Source: an uncultured Bacteroidales bacterium (GTDB taxonomy: Bacteria; Bacteroidota; Bacteroidia; Bacteroidales; UBA932). From it: a DNA stretch of 42,224 nt. Position 1 is the stretch's first letter. Each line of letters starts with the position of its first letter. Below, piece by piece: positions 25,590 through 33,396 of the stretch. The stretch spans positions 1-42,224 of the forward strand of contig CAMZEC010000015.1 in NCBI GenBank assembly GCA_947305645.1. Direction: 5' to 3'. The notes under the pieces were generated by a model. It searched no databases and was not told the origin of the DNA. It was given only the letters and a program-made list of their open reading frames with translations. The translations under genes were made by a program, and so were the position numbers.

Positions 25590-28543
25590 GAAAGTTAATC
25601 ATATTACTCACCGCTGTACTTCTGAGCGCGTGTGCGCGTAAGGAGTCATCTCCGGCCCCTGTCGTCATGCCTGAAGATGCCGTGATGTTGGAGAATGACA
25701 AAATTGCCGTTGCAGTGGGCCGGGATGGCTCCCTGCTGAGCCTGCGCAACGTTCAGACAGGGCAGGATTACGCTGGCGGTGAATACCTATGGAGGCTGTA
25801 TTACGACGCTCCCTGTGAGAAGGAAATCCAAATTTGCGGTGCTGACCAAAAGCCAATCGTGTCACGAGAGGGGAATGTCATATCAATCAGCTATGAAAAG
25901 CTCTTCTGCCGGGACGGTGAGCTGAACGTTCAGGTCATACTCACCGTCTCTCTTGAAGAAGACATGGTGCGCTTCGGCTCAACTTTAGTGAACAACGAAC
26001 CCCATACGGTCCTGCGAGAGTTCCATTACCCCCTGGTGCACGGAGCTCAGCTTCCTGCAGACCACAAACTGTTCACCGCCGAGGCCGGAGGTAAGCTCTT
26101 CGACAGCCCCCTGGAGACTATCAATAAGATTTCCGAGTCGCCCTACAAGCGTCCGGAACAGATTTTCCGGCAGCGCGACGTTAAGTACGGAGCCAAATGC
26201 TTCATGAACTGCTTCGACTTGTTCGGAGAGGGACAGGGCCTGTACTTCGGCTCGCACGACCCCAGTTTTCAGGACACCTGGCATGGCCTGCGTGCCTACC
26301 GTAACCCGGAAACCGGCAAGCACGACATCCTTGAGTTCGGCTTCTTCAAATATCCCCACTGCTTCTGCGGTGAGAGCTGGAGCTGCGACGCCAACGTGAT
26401 AGCCCCTTACAGCGGCAGTTGGCACGTGGCCTCCCGAATCTACCGCCGCTGGGTGGATACATGGTGGGACCACCGGAAGACGCCCGAATGGGTGAAGGGC
26501 ATGAAGAGCTGGCAGCGCGTCATCTTCAAGCACCAGTACGGTGAATACTTTTTCAAGTATCCCGACATGAACGGGAAGGTGGACGAAGCAGGGCAGAGCG
26601 TAGGATGCAACTCCCTCTTCCTCTTCGGCTGGTGGGCCGAAGGCATGGATCACGGCAACCCGGACTATTCCCCTGACGAGACTCAGGGCGGCGATGCGGC
26701 CCTGAAGGCGCAAATCGCTGAATATCAGGCCGCCGGCAACCACCTGCTACTTTACTACAACGGCAAGCTCATCGACCGCGAGAGCCGTTTCTACAAGAGC
26801 GGAGCGGGCCCGAAGGTGTGCCGTCACGACAACACAGGCTCGGAGATACTCGAGCGCTACAAGTTCACCGGCCAGGGCACATGGCTGGGAGAGTACGACC
26901 AGCGCACCTTCGCCATTGCCACCATGATGGATCCCAGGTGGAACAAGGTTCTCTTCGACCTCCAGGACCGCGCCTACGAGCTTGGAGCACATAGTGTCTT
27001 CTTCGATCAGCTGGGCTACACCGAGCGGGAGAGCACAAATTGGGACACCTCCCGGGAATATCCGGTCCCCGACGTGTACGGCATACTCAAGCGTGCAGAG
27101 TGCCTAAAGCTCCTGCGTGACCGCTATGCCGAAAAGGCCCCCGATTTCGCCCTGGGTGCCGAGGGAACCGTAGACGCCCTGGCGCAGTATTGCGATTACA
27201 CGCACGGCTACCCGGCCAACGACGGGCCCGAACGGTGGATGCGGTTCTTCCGCTACACCTTCCCCGAACTGGTGTTCACAGACCGCGGCCTGAGGGATGA
27301 TGTGGATGTTCCCCGCCATGTAAACTACACCGTCCTGGACGGCCAGCGTAACGACATAGAAATCTTCCGCTGCCGGGGATTGATCTCCGACGCTCCCGCA
27401 TACCAGGCATACCTGGCCCAGGTGAACGATATCAAGGAACGCTATAAAGACTGCCTGCTCTACGGCCGTTACAACGACTGTCTAGGCTTCGGGTGCTCAA
27501 ACTCAGAGTTGGACGCCAGGGCATTCGTCGGGAGGGACAGGATGGCCATAGTGGTGGCCAACCAGACTTCCGGGGACCGTTTGAAAGCTAGCATAAAAGT
27601 TCCCGGATACGAATTTGTCGAGTCCTCCGTGACCGGCAGCGCAGAAGTATCTCGGAAGGGAGACAAGGTCAGCCTCGGGCAATATGATATGGCGGTGTTG
27701 GTTTTCAAAAGAACAGATGTGAGAATAGGCACATACAACCTTAGGCGGGCAAAGCTGGACAAGGACAGTCCCGTCAACAATTGGGAGGCCCGTGCACCCA
27801 GGCTTGTGGAGTCTTTCTTGAAAGAGGATTTCGACCTCTGCGGCGTGCAGGAGGTGGATTCGGCGGAGCAGGAGAGCTTGCCGCGCATGCTGGAGGCGGC
27901 AGGAATGGAATACGGAAGTTATTTCTTCGGCCCTTATGCCGATGACGGCGTGGGGACCAAGGCCCACGGCCTGCTGTGGAAGAAAGACCGCTTCCAGGCC
28001 GGCGAGCCGCACTACTTCTGGATTTCAGACCCGCCGGAGTTCAAGCAGGTAAACGACCATGGCAACGGAGCTATTAAGCACGAATTCGTGCGCGGGGGCT
28101 TCTGCATGATCCTTACAGACCTCAAGAACAAAGGTGCCCGCTATTTCGTGATGGTCACTCACGCTCCGCTCGGCCGGGAAGAACATGCCCTGAATGCCCA
28201 CGTCTATATAGACATGGAGAAGAAATACAATCCCGAAGGCTTGCCGTCCTTCTTTCTTGGCGACATGAACGCGAAGGAAACGGACCCTTGCTCAGAGGAA
28301 TACAGGACCTACTGGACGGATTCTTATCATTTCTTCGATGACAAGCCCCTGTTGCGCGAAGGCCCTGCCGGTACTTTCAACGGGTGGAAGCACGACATGA
28401 TTCTGGACCAGTCCCGCCGCATAGATTACATCTATTTCCGGGGCAAAGGAATAGAGCCGCTGCGCTATGTCTGCGATACGGCCCTGTATGGCGGTCAGTT
28501 TGCCTCCGACCACTATCCCGTTTATGTGGATTTCAGGATTTAG
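25586..28543 (+). CDS. DUF6259-like glycoside hydrolase fused to an EEP phosphodiesterase-like domain
   Basis: The 985-residue lipoprotein (LTAVLLSACARKE) has three parts. A beta-rich N-terminal module spans about residues 35-290 (LENDKIAVAVGRDGSL). A TIM-barrel glycosidase-like domain spans about 300-620, with a hydrophobic FLFGWWAEGMDHGNPDY strand and a candidate nucleophile Asp474 in SVFFDQLGY, then LGAEGTVDALAQYCDY. The third part is an EEP domain from about 710 to the end (GTYNLRRA with Asn718, GVQEVDSAE, VTHAPLG, LGDMNAKE, IDYIYFRG, ASDHYPV). The glycosidase part resembles DUF6259; its specificity is unknown. One chain thus carries sugar-cleaving and phosphoester-cleaving domains. The start at 25586 overlaps the preceding stop. 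Confidence 0.8.
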   Translation: MRKLIILLTAVLLSACARKESSPAPVVMPEDAVMLENDKIAVAVGRDGSLLSLRNVQTGQDYAGGEYLWRLYYDAPCEKEIQICGADQKPIVSREGNVISISYEKLFCRDGELNVQVILTVSLEEDMVRFGSTLVNNEPHTVLREFHYPLVHGAQLPADHKLFTAEAGGKLFDSPLETINKISESPYKRPEQIFRQRDVKYGAKCFMNCFDLFGEGQGLYFGSHDPSFQDTWHGLRAYRNPETGKHDILEFGFFKYPHCFCGESWSCDANVIAPYSGSWHVASRIYRRWVDTWWDHRKTPEWVKGMKSWQRVIFKHQYGEYFFKYPDMNGKVDEAGQSVGCNSLFLFGWWAEGMDHGNPDYSPDETQGGDAALKAQIAEYQAAGNHLLLYYNGKLIDRESRFYKSGAGPKVCRHDNTGSEILERYKFTGQGTWLGEYDQRTFAIATMMDPRWNKVLFDLQDRAYELGAHSVFFDQLGYTERESTNWDTSREYPVPDVYGILKRAECLKLLRDRYAEKAPDFALGAEGTVDALAQYCDYTHGYPANDGPERWMRFFRYTFPELVFTDRGLRDDVDVPRHVNYTVLDGQRNDIEIFRCRGLISDAPAYQAYLAQVNDIKERYKDCLLYGRYNDCLGFGCSNSELDARAFVGRDRMAIVVANQTSGDRLKASIKVPGYEFVESSVTGSAEVSRKGDKVSLGQYDMAVLVFKRTDVRIGTYNLRRAKLDKDSPVNNWEARAPRLVESFLKEDFDLCGVQEVDSAEQESLPRMLEAAGMEYGSYFFGPYADDGVGTKAHGLLWKKDRFQAGEPHYFWISDPPEFKQVNDHGNGAIKHEFVRGGFCMILTDLKNKGARYFVMVTHAPLGREEHALNAHVYIDMEKKYNPEGLPSFFLGDMNAKETDPCSEEYRTYWTDSYHFFDDKPLLREGPAGTFNGWKHDMILDQSRRIDYIYFRGKGIEPLRYVCDTALYGGQFASDHYPVYVDFRI

Positions 28544-29262
28544 AAGCTGATTCTCACTCCGGCGAAAGGATACACGAACAGCCCGCTCGTGCCTAAATAA
28601 TTGTAATTGAGGTCTACTTCGCCACCGATGCTCAGACCGTCCCATCCTATGAACTGCCCCACAGAATACCAAAGCTGCGGGGTAGCCGTTATTATGAAGT
28701 AGGCCGGTGCATGTGCCAGGGGATCCGCATCGTAATACCAGTATTTGGTATCCTCTCCCCAGATCTTTGCCAAACCCTTGAACTCAAGCCCTTTAACGTT
28801 CAGAAGGTTCTTCATGTCCCACATCACGGTGAGTTGCACGGGCACCGTTGCAAATGCACTTCCGTTGAAGGTCTTGTACATAAGACTTACCTTGACCAGG
28901 TCTTTCAGCGGCAAAGTGTAATCCAGACCGAAAAGCCAGTTGCAGTTATCCATGTTCATAAGGCCGTTGAACTCGGCATGGAGCCCTATGTCCTTGAAGG
29001 GAGTATCCTTCCAGAAGACCAGGGTACGTGCGACTTCCAGATAACCTGCACCCAGGCTGAACGGCTCTTTCTTGAAAGCGAAGTCGCAGCGGGCATAGGT
29101 GTCTCCAAATCTGTCCTGGCCGTACGCCTGGATGGTTGCGGCCACACCGCTGGATTCTCCGGCAAAATTATATCCGCCTATCACGTCAACAATCTGGGCG
29201 CGGGCGCTAAAAGAAGCGGCCATGCATAGCAGGGCCGCAGTTATTGAGACCTTTTTAAGCAT
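28540..29262 (-). CDS. Small outer-membrane beta-barrel (DUF5020, Tsx-like)
   Basis: The 240-residue protein has a signal peptide (LLCMAASFSARAQ) and alternating beta strands, ending FAGVRISF with a terminal Phe as in outer-membrane barrels. It resembles DUF5020, a Bacteroidetes family reminiscent of the nucleoside channel Tsx. It starts 4 nt after pyrB and may be the last gene of the pyrimidine operon, which would suit nucleoside uptake. A TATCTTTG box at 29277-29270, inside the pyrB tail, could also give it a leaderless transcript. Its stop overlaps the convergent PUL gene by 4 bases. The nucleoside role is inference. Confidence 0.7.
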   Translation of the reverse strand: MLKKVSITAALLCMAASFSARAQIVDVIGGYNFAGESSGVAATIQAYGQDRFGDTYARCDFAFKKEPFSLGAGYLEVARTLVFWKDTPFKDIGLHAEFNGLMNMDNCNWLFGLDYTLPLKDLVKVSLMYKTFNGSAFATVPVQLTVMWDMKNLLNVKGLEFKGLAKIWGEDTKYWYYDADPLAHAPAYFIITATPQLWYSVGQFIGWDGLSIGGEVDLNYNYLGTSGLFVYPFAGVRISF

Positions 29263-29266
29263 ATCG

Positions 29267-30349
29267 CTACAAAGATAGCGAAATTTTCGCATCGCAGTAC
29301 GCACAGCGTGCAGTGCCGTCTTCGCTGACCCTGATGCGCTTCTCTACATTTTCGCAATTGCATATGCACTTGGGGTTGGGGCAGCGGCCGGCGACTTCGG
29401 ACGAAGGTCCGGGGGCCCAGTCGTGGGCGGGGTCGTCTTTCCACTCCAGCAGCTTGCTGATGAGGGCCATACGCACGAACTTGCCGTTTTCTACCTGGCG
29501 GAAGTAGGCGGCACGCGGGTCGGCGTCGACCTCGGGCAGGATTTCGTTCACGCGGGGGAGGGGGTGCAGCACGGCCATTTTAGGCTTTGCCAGCGCCATC
29601 TTGGCGGCGTCGAGCACGAAGGCGTCCTTCACCCTGTCGAATTCGTCCTCGTCCAGGAAACGCTCCTTCTGCACGCGGGTCATGTAGAGCACGTCGAGCT
29701 CCGGCATCACCTCTTCAATCGTATGCACCTCACGGTAGCTGATGCCTACGCGGTCGCATACGTCCTGCTTGATGTAGTCCGGCAGGCGCAGCTCGTCGGG
29801 GGCGATCAGTATCACCTTTATGTCGTTGTAGCGGGCGAGTGCCTTGATGAGCGAATGCACCGTGCGGCCGAAGCGGAGGTCGCCGCAGAAGCCGATGGTG
29901 ATGCCGTCGATGTGGCCGAGTTCCCGCTTGATGGTCAGCAGGTCCGTAAGCGTCTGCGTCGGGTGGCTGTGGCTGCCGTCGCCTGCGTTGATGATGGGGA
30001 CCGGAGACACCTGGGCCGCCGCCAGAGGCGCACCTTCGATGTAGTGGCGCATGGCGATAACGTCGGCAAAGCAGCCCACGACGCGTACGGTGTCCTGCAC
30101 CGTCTCTCCTTTGCTGACGGAGGAGTTGCGGGCGTCCGAGAAACCGAGGACATTGCCGCCCAGCTCCATCATGGCGGAGGTGAAGCTCAGGCGGGTACGG
30201 GTGCTGGGCTCGTAGAAAAGGGTGGCCAGCTTGCGGTGGGCGCAGCGGTCGTAATACTTCTCGCGGTTGCGGATGATGTCCTCTCCGAGGGCGACTATTT
30301 CGTCGGTTTCGGCCTTGCTCAGGTCGGTAGGGTCAATCAGGTGCTTCAT
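29267..30349 (-). CDS. pyrB: Aspartate carbamoyltransferase with a PyrI-like zinc domain at its C-terminus
   Basis: The 360-residue protein begins with a complete catalytic chain (about 1-308): STRTR at 49-53, SVSKGET, an active-site [21 protein letters not shown] and LHPLPR. It condenses carbamoyl phosphate and aspartate. A [12 protein letters not shown] linker follows, then a zinc module with Cys323, Cys328, Cys349 and Cys352 (C-x4-C ... C-x2-C, flanked by CPNPKC and CAYC). This module matches the zinc domain of the separate regulatory chain PyrI, but the nucleotide-binding allosteric domain of PyrI is absent. CTP feedback through PyrI is therefore not available from this gene. The ATG overlaps the pyrE stop (ATGA). 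Confidence 0.93.
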   Translation of the reverse strand: MKHLIDPTDLSKAETDEIVALGEDIIRNREKYYDRCAHRKLATLFYEPSTRTRLSFTSAMMELGGNVLGFSDARNSSVSKGETVQDTVRVVGCFADVIAMRHYIEGAPLAAAQVSPVPIINAGDGSHSHPTQTLTDLLTIKRELGHIDGITIGFCGDLRFGRTVHSLIKALARYNDIKVILIAPDELRLPDYIKQDVCDRVGISYREVHTIEEVMPELDVLYMTRVQKERFLDEDEFDRVKDAFVLDAAKMALAKPKMAVLHPLPRVNEILPEVDADPRAAYFRQVENGKFVRMALISKLLEWKDDPAHDWAPGPSSEVAGRCPNPKCICNCENVEKRIRVSEDGTARCAYCDAKISLSL

Positions 30350-30954
30350 AGACTGTTACGGAATTCGATTATGCTTTCTTTCTGTTCTGCTGCAATGTAG
30401 CCTTCCTCGGCGGCGACTTCTACGAGTGCGTCGAGGTTGCTCAGAGAATAATTAACGGTGCTTGCTGCGGCAAGCCTGTCGAGGCCTTTCTTGATGCCGT
30501 AGGTGAAGATGCTGACGATTCCCAGTACCTCCGCCCCCTCCTCGCGCAGGGCGTTCACCACCTCGATGGCGCTGCCGGCGGTGGAGATGAGGTCTTCTAT
30601 CACGACCACCTTGGCTCCCGGTTCCAACTTGCCCTCGATGCGGTTGGTGCGGCCGTGGCTCTTGGCCTCCCCGCGCACGTATCCCATGGGCAGGCCGAGC
30701 AGTGTGGCGGTTATGGCGGCGTGCGCTATGCCAGCGGTGGAAGTGCCCATAAGCATCTGGCACTCAGGAAAATGCTCCTTTACGAGCGATGCCAGGCCGG
30801 CCTCCACTTTCTCCCGTACTGCGGGTGCTGAAAGGGTGAGGCGGTTGTCGCAATAAATGGGGCTCTTGATGCCACTGGCCCATGTAAAGGGGTCGTCGGG
30901 CCGCAGGAATACGGCGCCGATTGACAGTAACTCTTTTGCTATTTCTTTTTCCAT
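30346..30954 (-). CDS. pyrE: Orotate phosphoribosyltransferase
   Basis: The 202-residue enzyme transfers the ribose-phosphate of PRPP to orotate to form OMP. The PRPP-binding loop [17 protein letters not shown] is clear, with [10 protein letters not shown] and the flexible Lys/His loop [14 protein letters not shown] upstream. Length is usual. It is separated from pyrF by a 104-bp spacer that holds an interspersed repeat, and its stop overlaps pyrB by 4 bases. Confidence 0.95.
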   Translation of the reverse strand: MEKEIAKELLSIGAVFLRPDDPFTWASGIKSPIYCDNRLTLSAPAVREKVEAGLASLVKEHFPECQMLMGTSTAGIAHAAITATLLGLPMGYVRGEAKSHGRTNRIEGKLEPGAKVVVIEDLISTAGSAIEVVNALREEGAEVLGIVSIFTYGIKKGLDRLAAASTVNYSLSNLDALVEVAAEEGYIAAEQKESIIEFRNSL

Positions 30955-30962
30955 ATTATGAA

Positions 30963-31060
30963 AGATTCTTCACTTCGTTCAGAATGACAGTAGTACGTTC
31001 AGAATGACAGTAGTAGGTTCAGAATGACAGTGCTGTCATGTTGAGCGAAGCGAAACATCT
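30963..31060. repeat. Interspersed inverted repeat with a 20-bp tandem, between pyrF and pyrE
   Basis: The element runs from AGATTCTTCACTTCG to GCGAAACATCT, with inverted arms like those of the insert at 1269-1361. The left arm contains a 20-bp unit (TTCAGAATGACAGTAGTACG) at 30978-30997 and 30998-31017, with a third partial copy from 31018. The right end overlaps the pyrF stop codon (31059-31061). Confidence 0.8.
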
Positions 31061-31757
31061 AAATAAAATCATTTATACAACGTTGGTAGGCCGCAACGGG
31101 ATCTTCGGCAGCCGTGATGGGGCGTCCTACGACAATGTAGTCGGAACCGAGATCCTTCGCCTGGGCGGGGGTGGTGATGCGTACCTGGTCGTCCGCCGTA
31201 GCACCCGCGAAACGTATTCCGGGGGTGACGGTAAGAAAGCCGAGGCCGCAGGCTCCCTTGACCAGGCCGGCCTCGCGGGGGGAGCAGACCACACCGTCAA
31301 GACCCGCTTCACATGCGTTCAGGGCATACTGGGAAATGGTTCTTTCCATGGATGCGCCGATTAGAAGCTCCTTCTGCATACGCTCCTCGGAAGTCGAAGT
31401 AAGCTGTGTGACGGCAATGAGCAGCGGGCGGCTGCCGTCGAGACGGGTAAGACCCTCGAGTGCCGCCTTCATCATCTCTATGGTGCCGGCGGCGTGCACG
31501 TTCACCATATCCACGTCGAGGGCGGAAAGCACTTTCATGGCCTTGCGCACGGTGTTGGGAATGTCGTGCAGCTTTAGATCCAGGAAAATGGGGTGTCCGC
31601 GGCGTTTGATTTCACGCACGATTGCGGGCCCTTCGGCATAGAAAAGCTCCATGCCTATCTTGACAAAGGGCTTGCGCTGCCCTTCGAAGAGGTCCAGGAA
31701 TTTGAAGACCTCTGTCGCACTGCTGAAGTCGCAGGCTATGATGACGTCCCTGTTCAT
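31059..31757 (-). CDS. pyrF: Orotidine 5'-phosphate decarboxylase
   Basis: The 232-residue class I OMP decarboxylase makes UMP. Visible are the N-terminal [10 protein letters not shown], the catalytic Asp-Lys-His-Asp network in [12 protein letters not shown], and the phosphate-binding VTPGIRFAG and IVVGRPIT loops. I choose the ATG at 31757 because it overlaps the pyrD stop (ATGA); an in-frame ATG two codons upstream is an alternative. Its stop codon is overlapped by the interspersed repeat. Confidence 0.95.
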   Translation of the reverse strand: MNRDVIIACDFSSATEVFKFLDLFEGQRKPFVKIGMELFYAEGPAIVREIKRRGHPIFLDLKLHDIPNTVRKAMKVLSALDVDMVNVHAAGTIEMMKAALEGLTRLDGSRPLLIAVTQLTSTSEERMQKELLIGASMERTISQYALNACEAGLDGVVCSPREAGLVKGACGLGFLTVTPGIRFAGATADDQVRITTPAQAKDLGSDYIVVGRPITAAEDPVAAYQRCINDFI

Positions 31758-32665
31758 ACGCATCCTATTATATCGCTTAGTTTCTCTATTCCAAGTTGTT
31801 CCATAACGCCCGGCAGCGCCTCTACTATTTCCTTGCAGGCGAAGGGGTTGCGGAGGTTCTCCGAACCCACCTGAACGGCGCTCGCCCCGGCCATCATCAT
31901 CTCGATCACATTCTCTGCCGTTGCAACGCCGCCGCAGCCCATGACCGGCACCTTGCAGGCGTGGGCCACCTGGTTCACCATCCTTACGGCTACCGGGAAG
32001 ATGGCGGGACCCGAGAGGCCACCGGTGCGGTTTGCCAGGATGGGCTTGCGTGTCTTGATATCTATGCGCATGCCCAGGAAGGTATTTACCAGGCAGAGTC
32101 CGTCGGCTCCGGCATCCTCGCACGCGCGGGCTATGGCCACTATGTCGCTTACATTGGGGCTTAGCTTGACCACCAGTGGCTTATGTGTTACCGAACGTAC
32201 GGCGGCGGTCACTTCAGCAGCGGCACGGGCGTCGGTCCCGAAGGCCATTCCGCCTCCGTGCACGTTGGGGCAGGAGATGTTCAGCTCAATTATGTCTATC
32301 CCTTCGCAGCCGTCGGCTATGCGGCAGCACTCGCGGTACTCATCCACGGCAAAGCCGCTGACATTCGCTATGATGCAGCCTCCGTACAGCTTGCGCAGCG
32401 CCGGCACTTTTTCGTTCACGAGGGCAAGCACTCCGGGGTTCTGCAGGCCCACGGAGTTAAGCAGTCCGGCCTCGCACTCTGCTATCCTCGGGGTGGGGTT
32501 GCCGAAGCGGGGCTCGAGCGTCGTGCCCTTCAGGGAGATGCCTCCGAGTATGTTGAGGTCGAAGCTATCGGCAAGCTCCAGGCCGAAGCCGAAGGTGCCG
32601 CTGGCGGGTATCACCGGGTTCTTGAGGCCGATGCCGCAAAACTCTGTGCTCAAGTCTCTTACCAT
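31754..32665 (-). CDS. pyrD: Dihydroorotate dehydrogenase, class 1B catalytic subunit
   Basis: The 303-residue flavoprotein oxidises dihydroorotate to orotate. FMN-site segments [15 protein letters not shown] and [37 protein letters not shown] includes the Asn and Cys region used as base in class 1 enzymes. The neighbouring pyrK gives it the iron-sulfur/FAD subunit that defines class 1B, so electrons go to NAD. The ATG at 32665 overlaps pyrK by 7 bases, preceded by GGAGGA. Confidence 0.95.
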   Translation of the reverse strand: MVRDLSTEFCGIGLKNPVIPASGTFGFGLELADSFDLNILGGISLKGTTLEPRFGNPTPRIAECEAGLLNSVGLQNPGVLALVNEKVPALRKLYGGCIIANVSGFAVDEYRECCRIADGCEGIDIIELNISCPNVHGGGMAFGTDARAAAEVTAAVRSVTHKPLVVKLSPNVSDIVAIARACEDAGADGLCLVNTFLGMRIDIKTRKPILANRTGGLSGPAIFPVAVRMVNQVAHACKVPVMGCGGVATAENVIEMMMAGASAVQVGSENLRNPFACKEIVEALPGVMEQLGIEKLSDIIGCV

Positions 32666-33396
32666 AGTATGTCCTCCTTCTTGAATACAGGGCCGTCGGC
32701 ACATACGCGGGCGGGGCCGCCTGCAGTCTGAATGGTGCAGCCGTAGCAGAATCCGGCTCCGCAGCCCATCCTCTCCTCCATGCTGAGCTCGCCCGGTCCC
32801 TCCAGCTGGCGGCAGACGGCACGCATCATCGGCAGGGGACCGCAGGTGTAGAAGCAGTCGTGCTCCGGGATGGGGGCGTCGGTAACCACACCCTTGATGC
32901 CGTAAGAGCCGTCCAGGGTAACTACGGCCGGCTCTATCCCAAGCGCCCGGTATTCATCCAGAAGCACCAAGTCCGCCGCAGTGTTGAAGCCGAGTATCAC
33001 CTCTACTTGCTTGCCGGCGGCAAGCAGCGTCTTGGCCAGGCTGTATAGCGGGGCGGAACCGAGGCCGCCTCCTATAAGCAGGGCGCGTTTGCCGGACATT
33101 CCGGGGTCGAAGCCGCGTCCCAGGGGAGCCAGCACTTCCAGCGACTGCCTGGGAGTCATCTGGGAAAGGATTTTGGTGCCCTCGCCAACAGTCTTGTAAA
33201 TCAGTACGATGCGCTCAGAGGAAGCGTCGTGTACCGATATGGGGCGGCGGAGGAATTTGCCGGGCACCTCCAGCTGCACGAACTGCCCTGGGGCAACGGC
33301 AGGCAAGCCTTCCCCGGCCAGTTCCAGCCGGAAGCAGTTGTGAGTTACCGGCAGGTTGGAGATTATTTCCAGCCGTATTTTAGTTATACTCGGCAT
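32659..33396 (-). CDS. pyrK: Dihydroorotate dehydrogenase electron-transfer subunit
   Basis: The 245-residue ferredoxin-reductase-like subunit binds FAD ([23 protein letters not shown]) and a [2Fe-2S] cluster through [11 protein letters not shown] and a fourth Cys in [10 protein letters not shown]. It passes electrons from PyrD to NAD. Overlaps carB by 17 bases and pyrD by 7, so all three are translated from one message. Confidence 0.95.
   Translation of the reverse strand: MPSITKIRLEIISNLPVTHNCFRLELAGEGLPAVAPGQFVQLEVPGKFLRRPISVHDASSERIVLIYKTVGEGTKILSQMTPRQSLEVLAPLGRGFDPGMSGKRALLIGGGLGSAPLYSLAKTLLAAGKQVEVILGFNTAADLVLLDEYRALGIEPAVVTLDGSYGIKGVVTDAPIPEHDCFYTCGPLPMMRAVCRQLEGPGELSMEERMGCGAGFCYGCTIQTAGGPARVCADGPVFKKEDILW

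Noticed and set aside
30978..31030. A short tandem of 20-bp units that might suggest a CRISPR array.
   Set aside because: The units are directly adjacent with no spacers, and they belong to an interspersed repeat arm; no cas gene is in the window.
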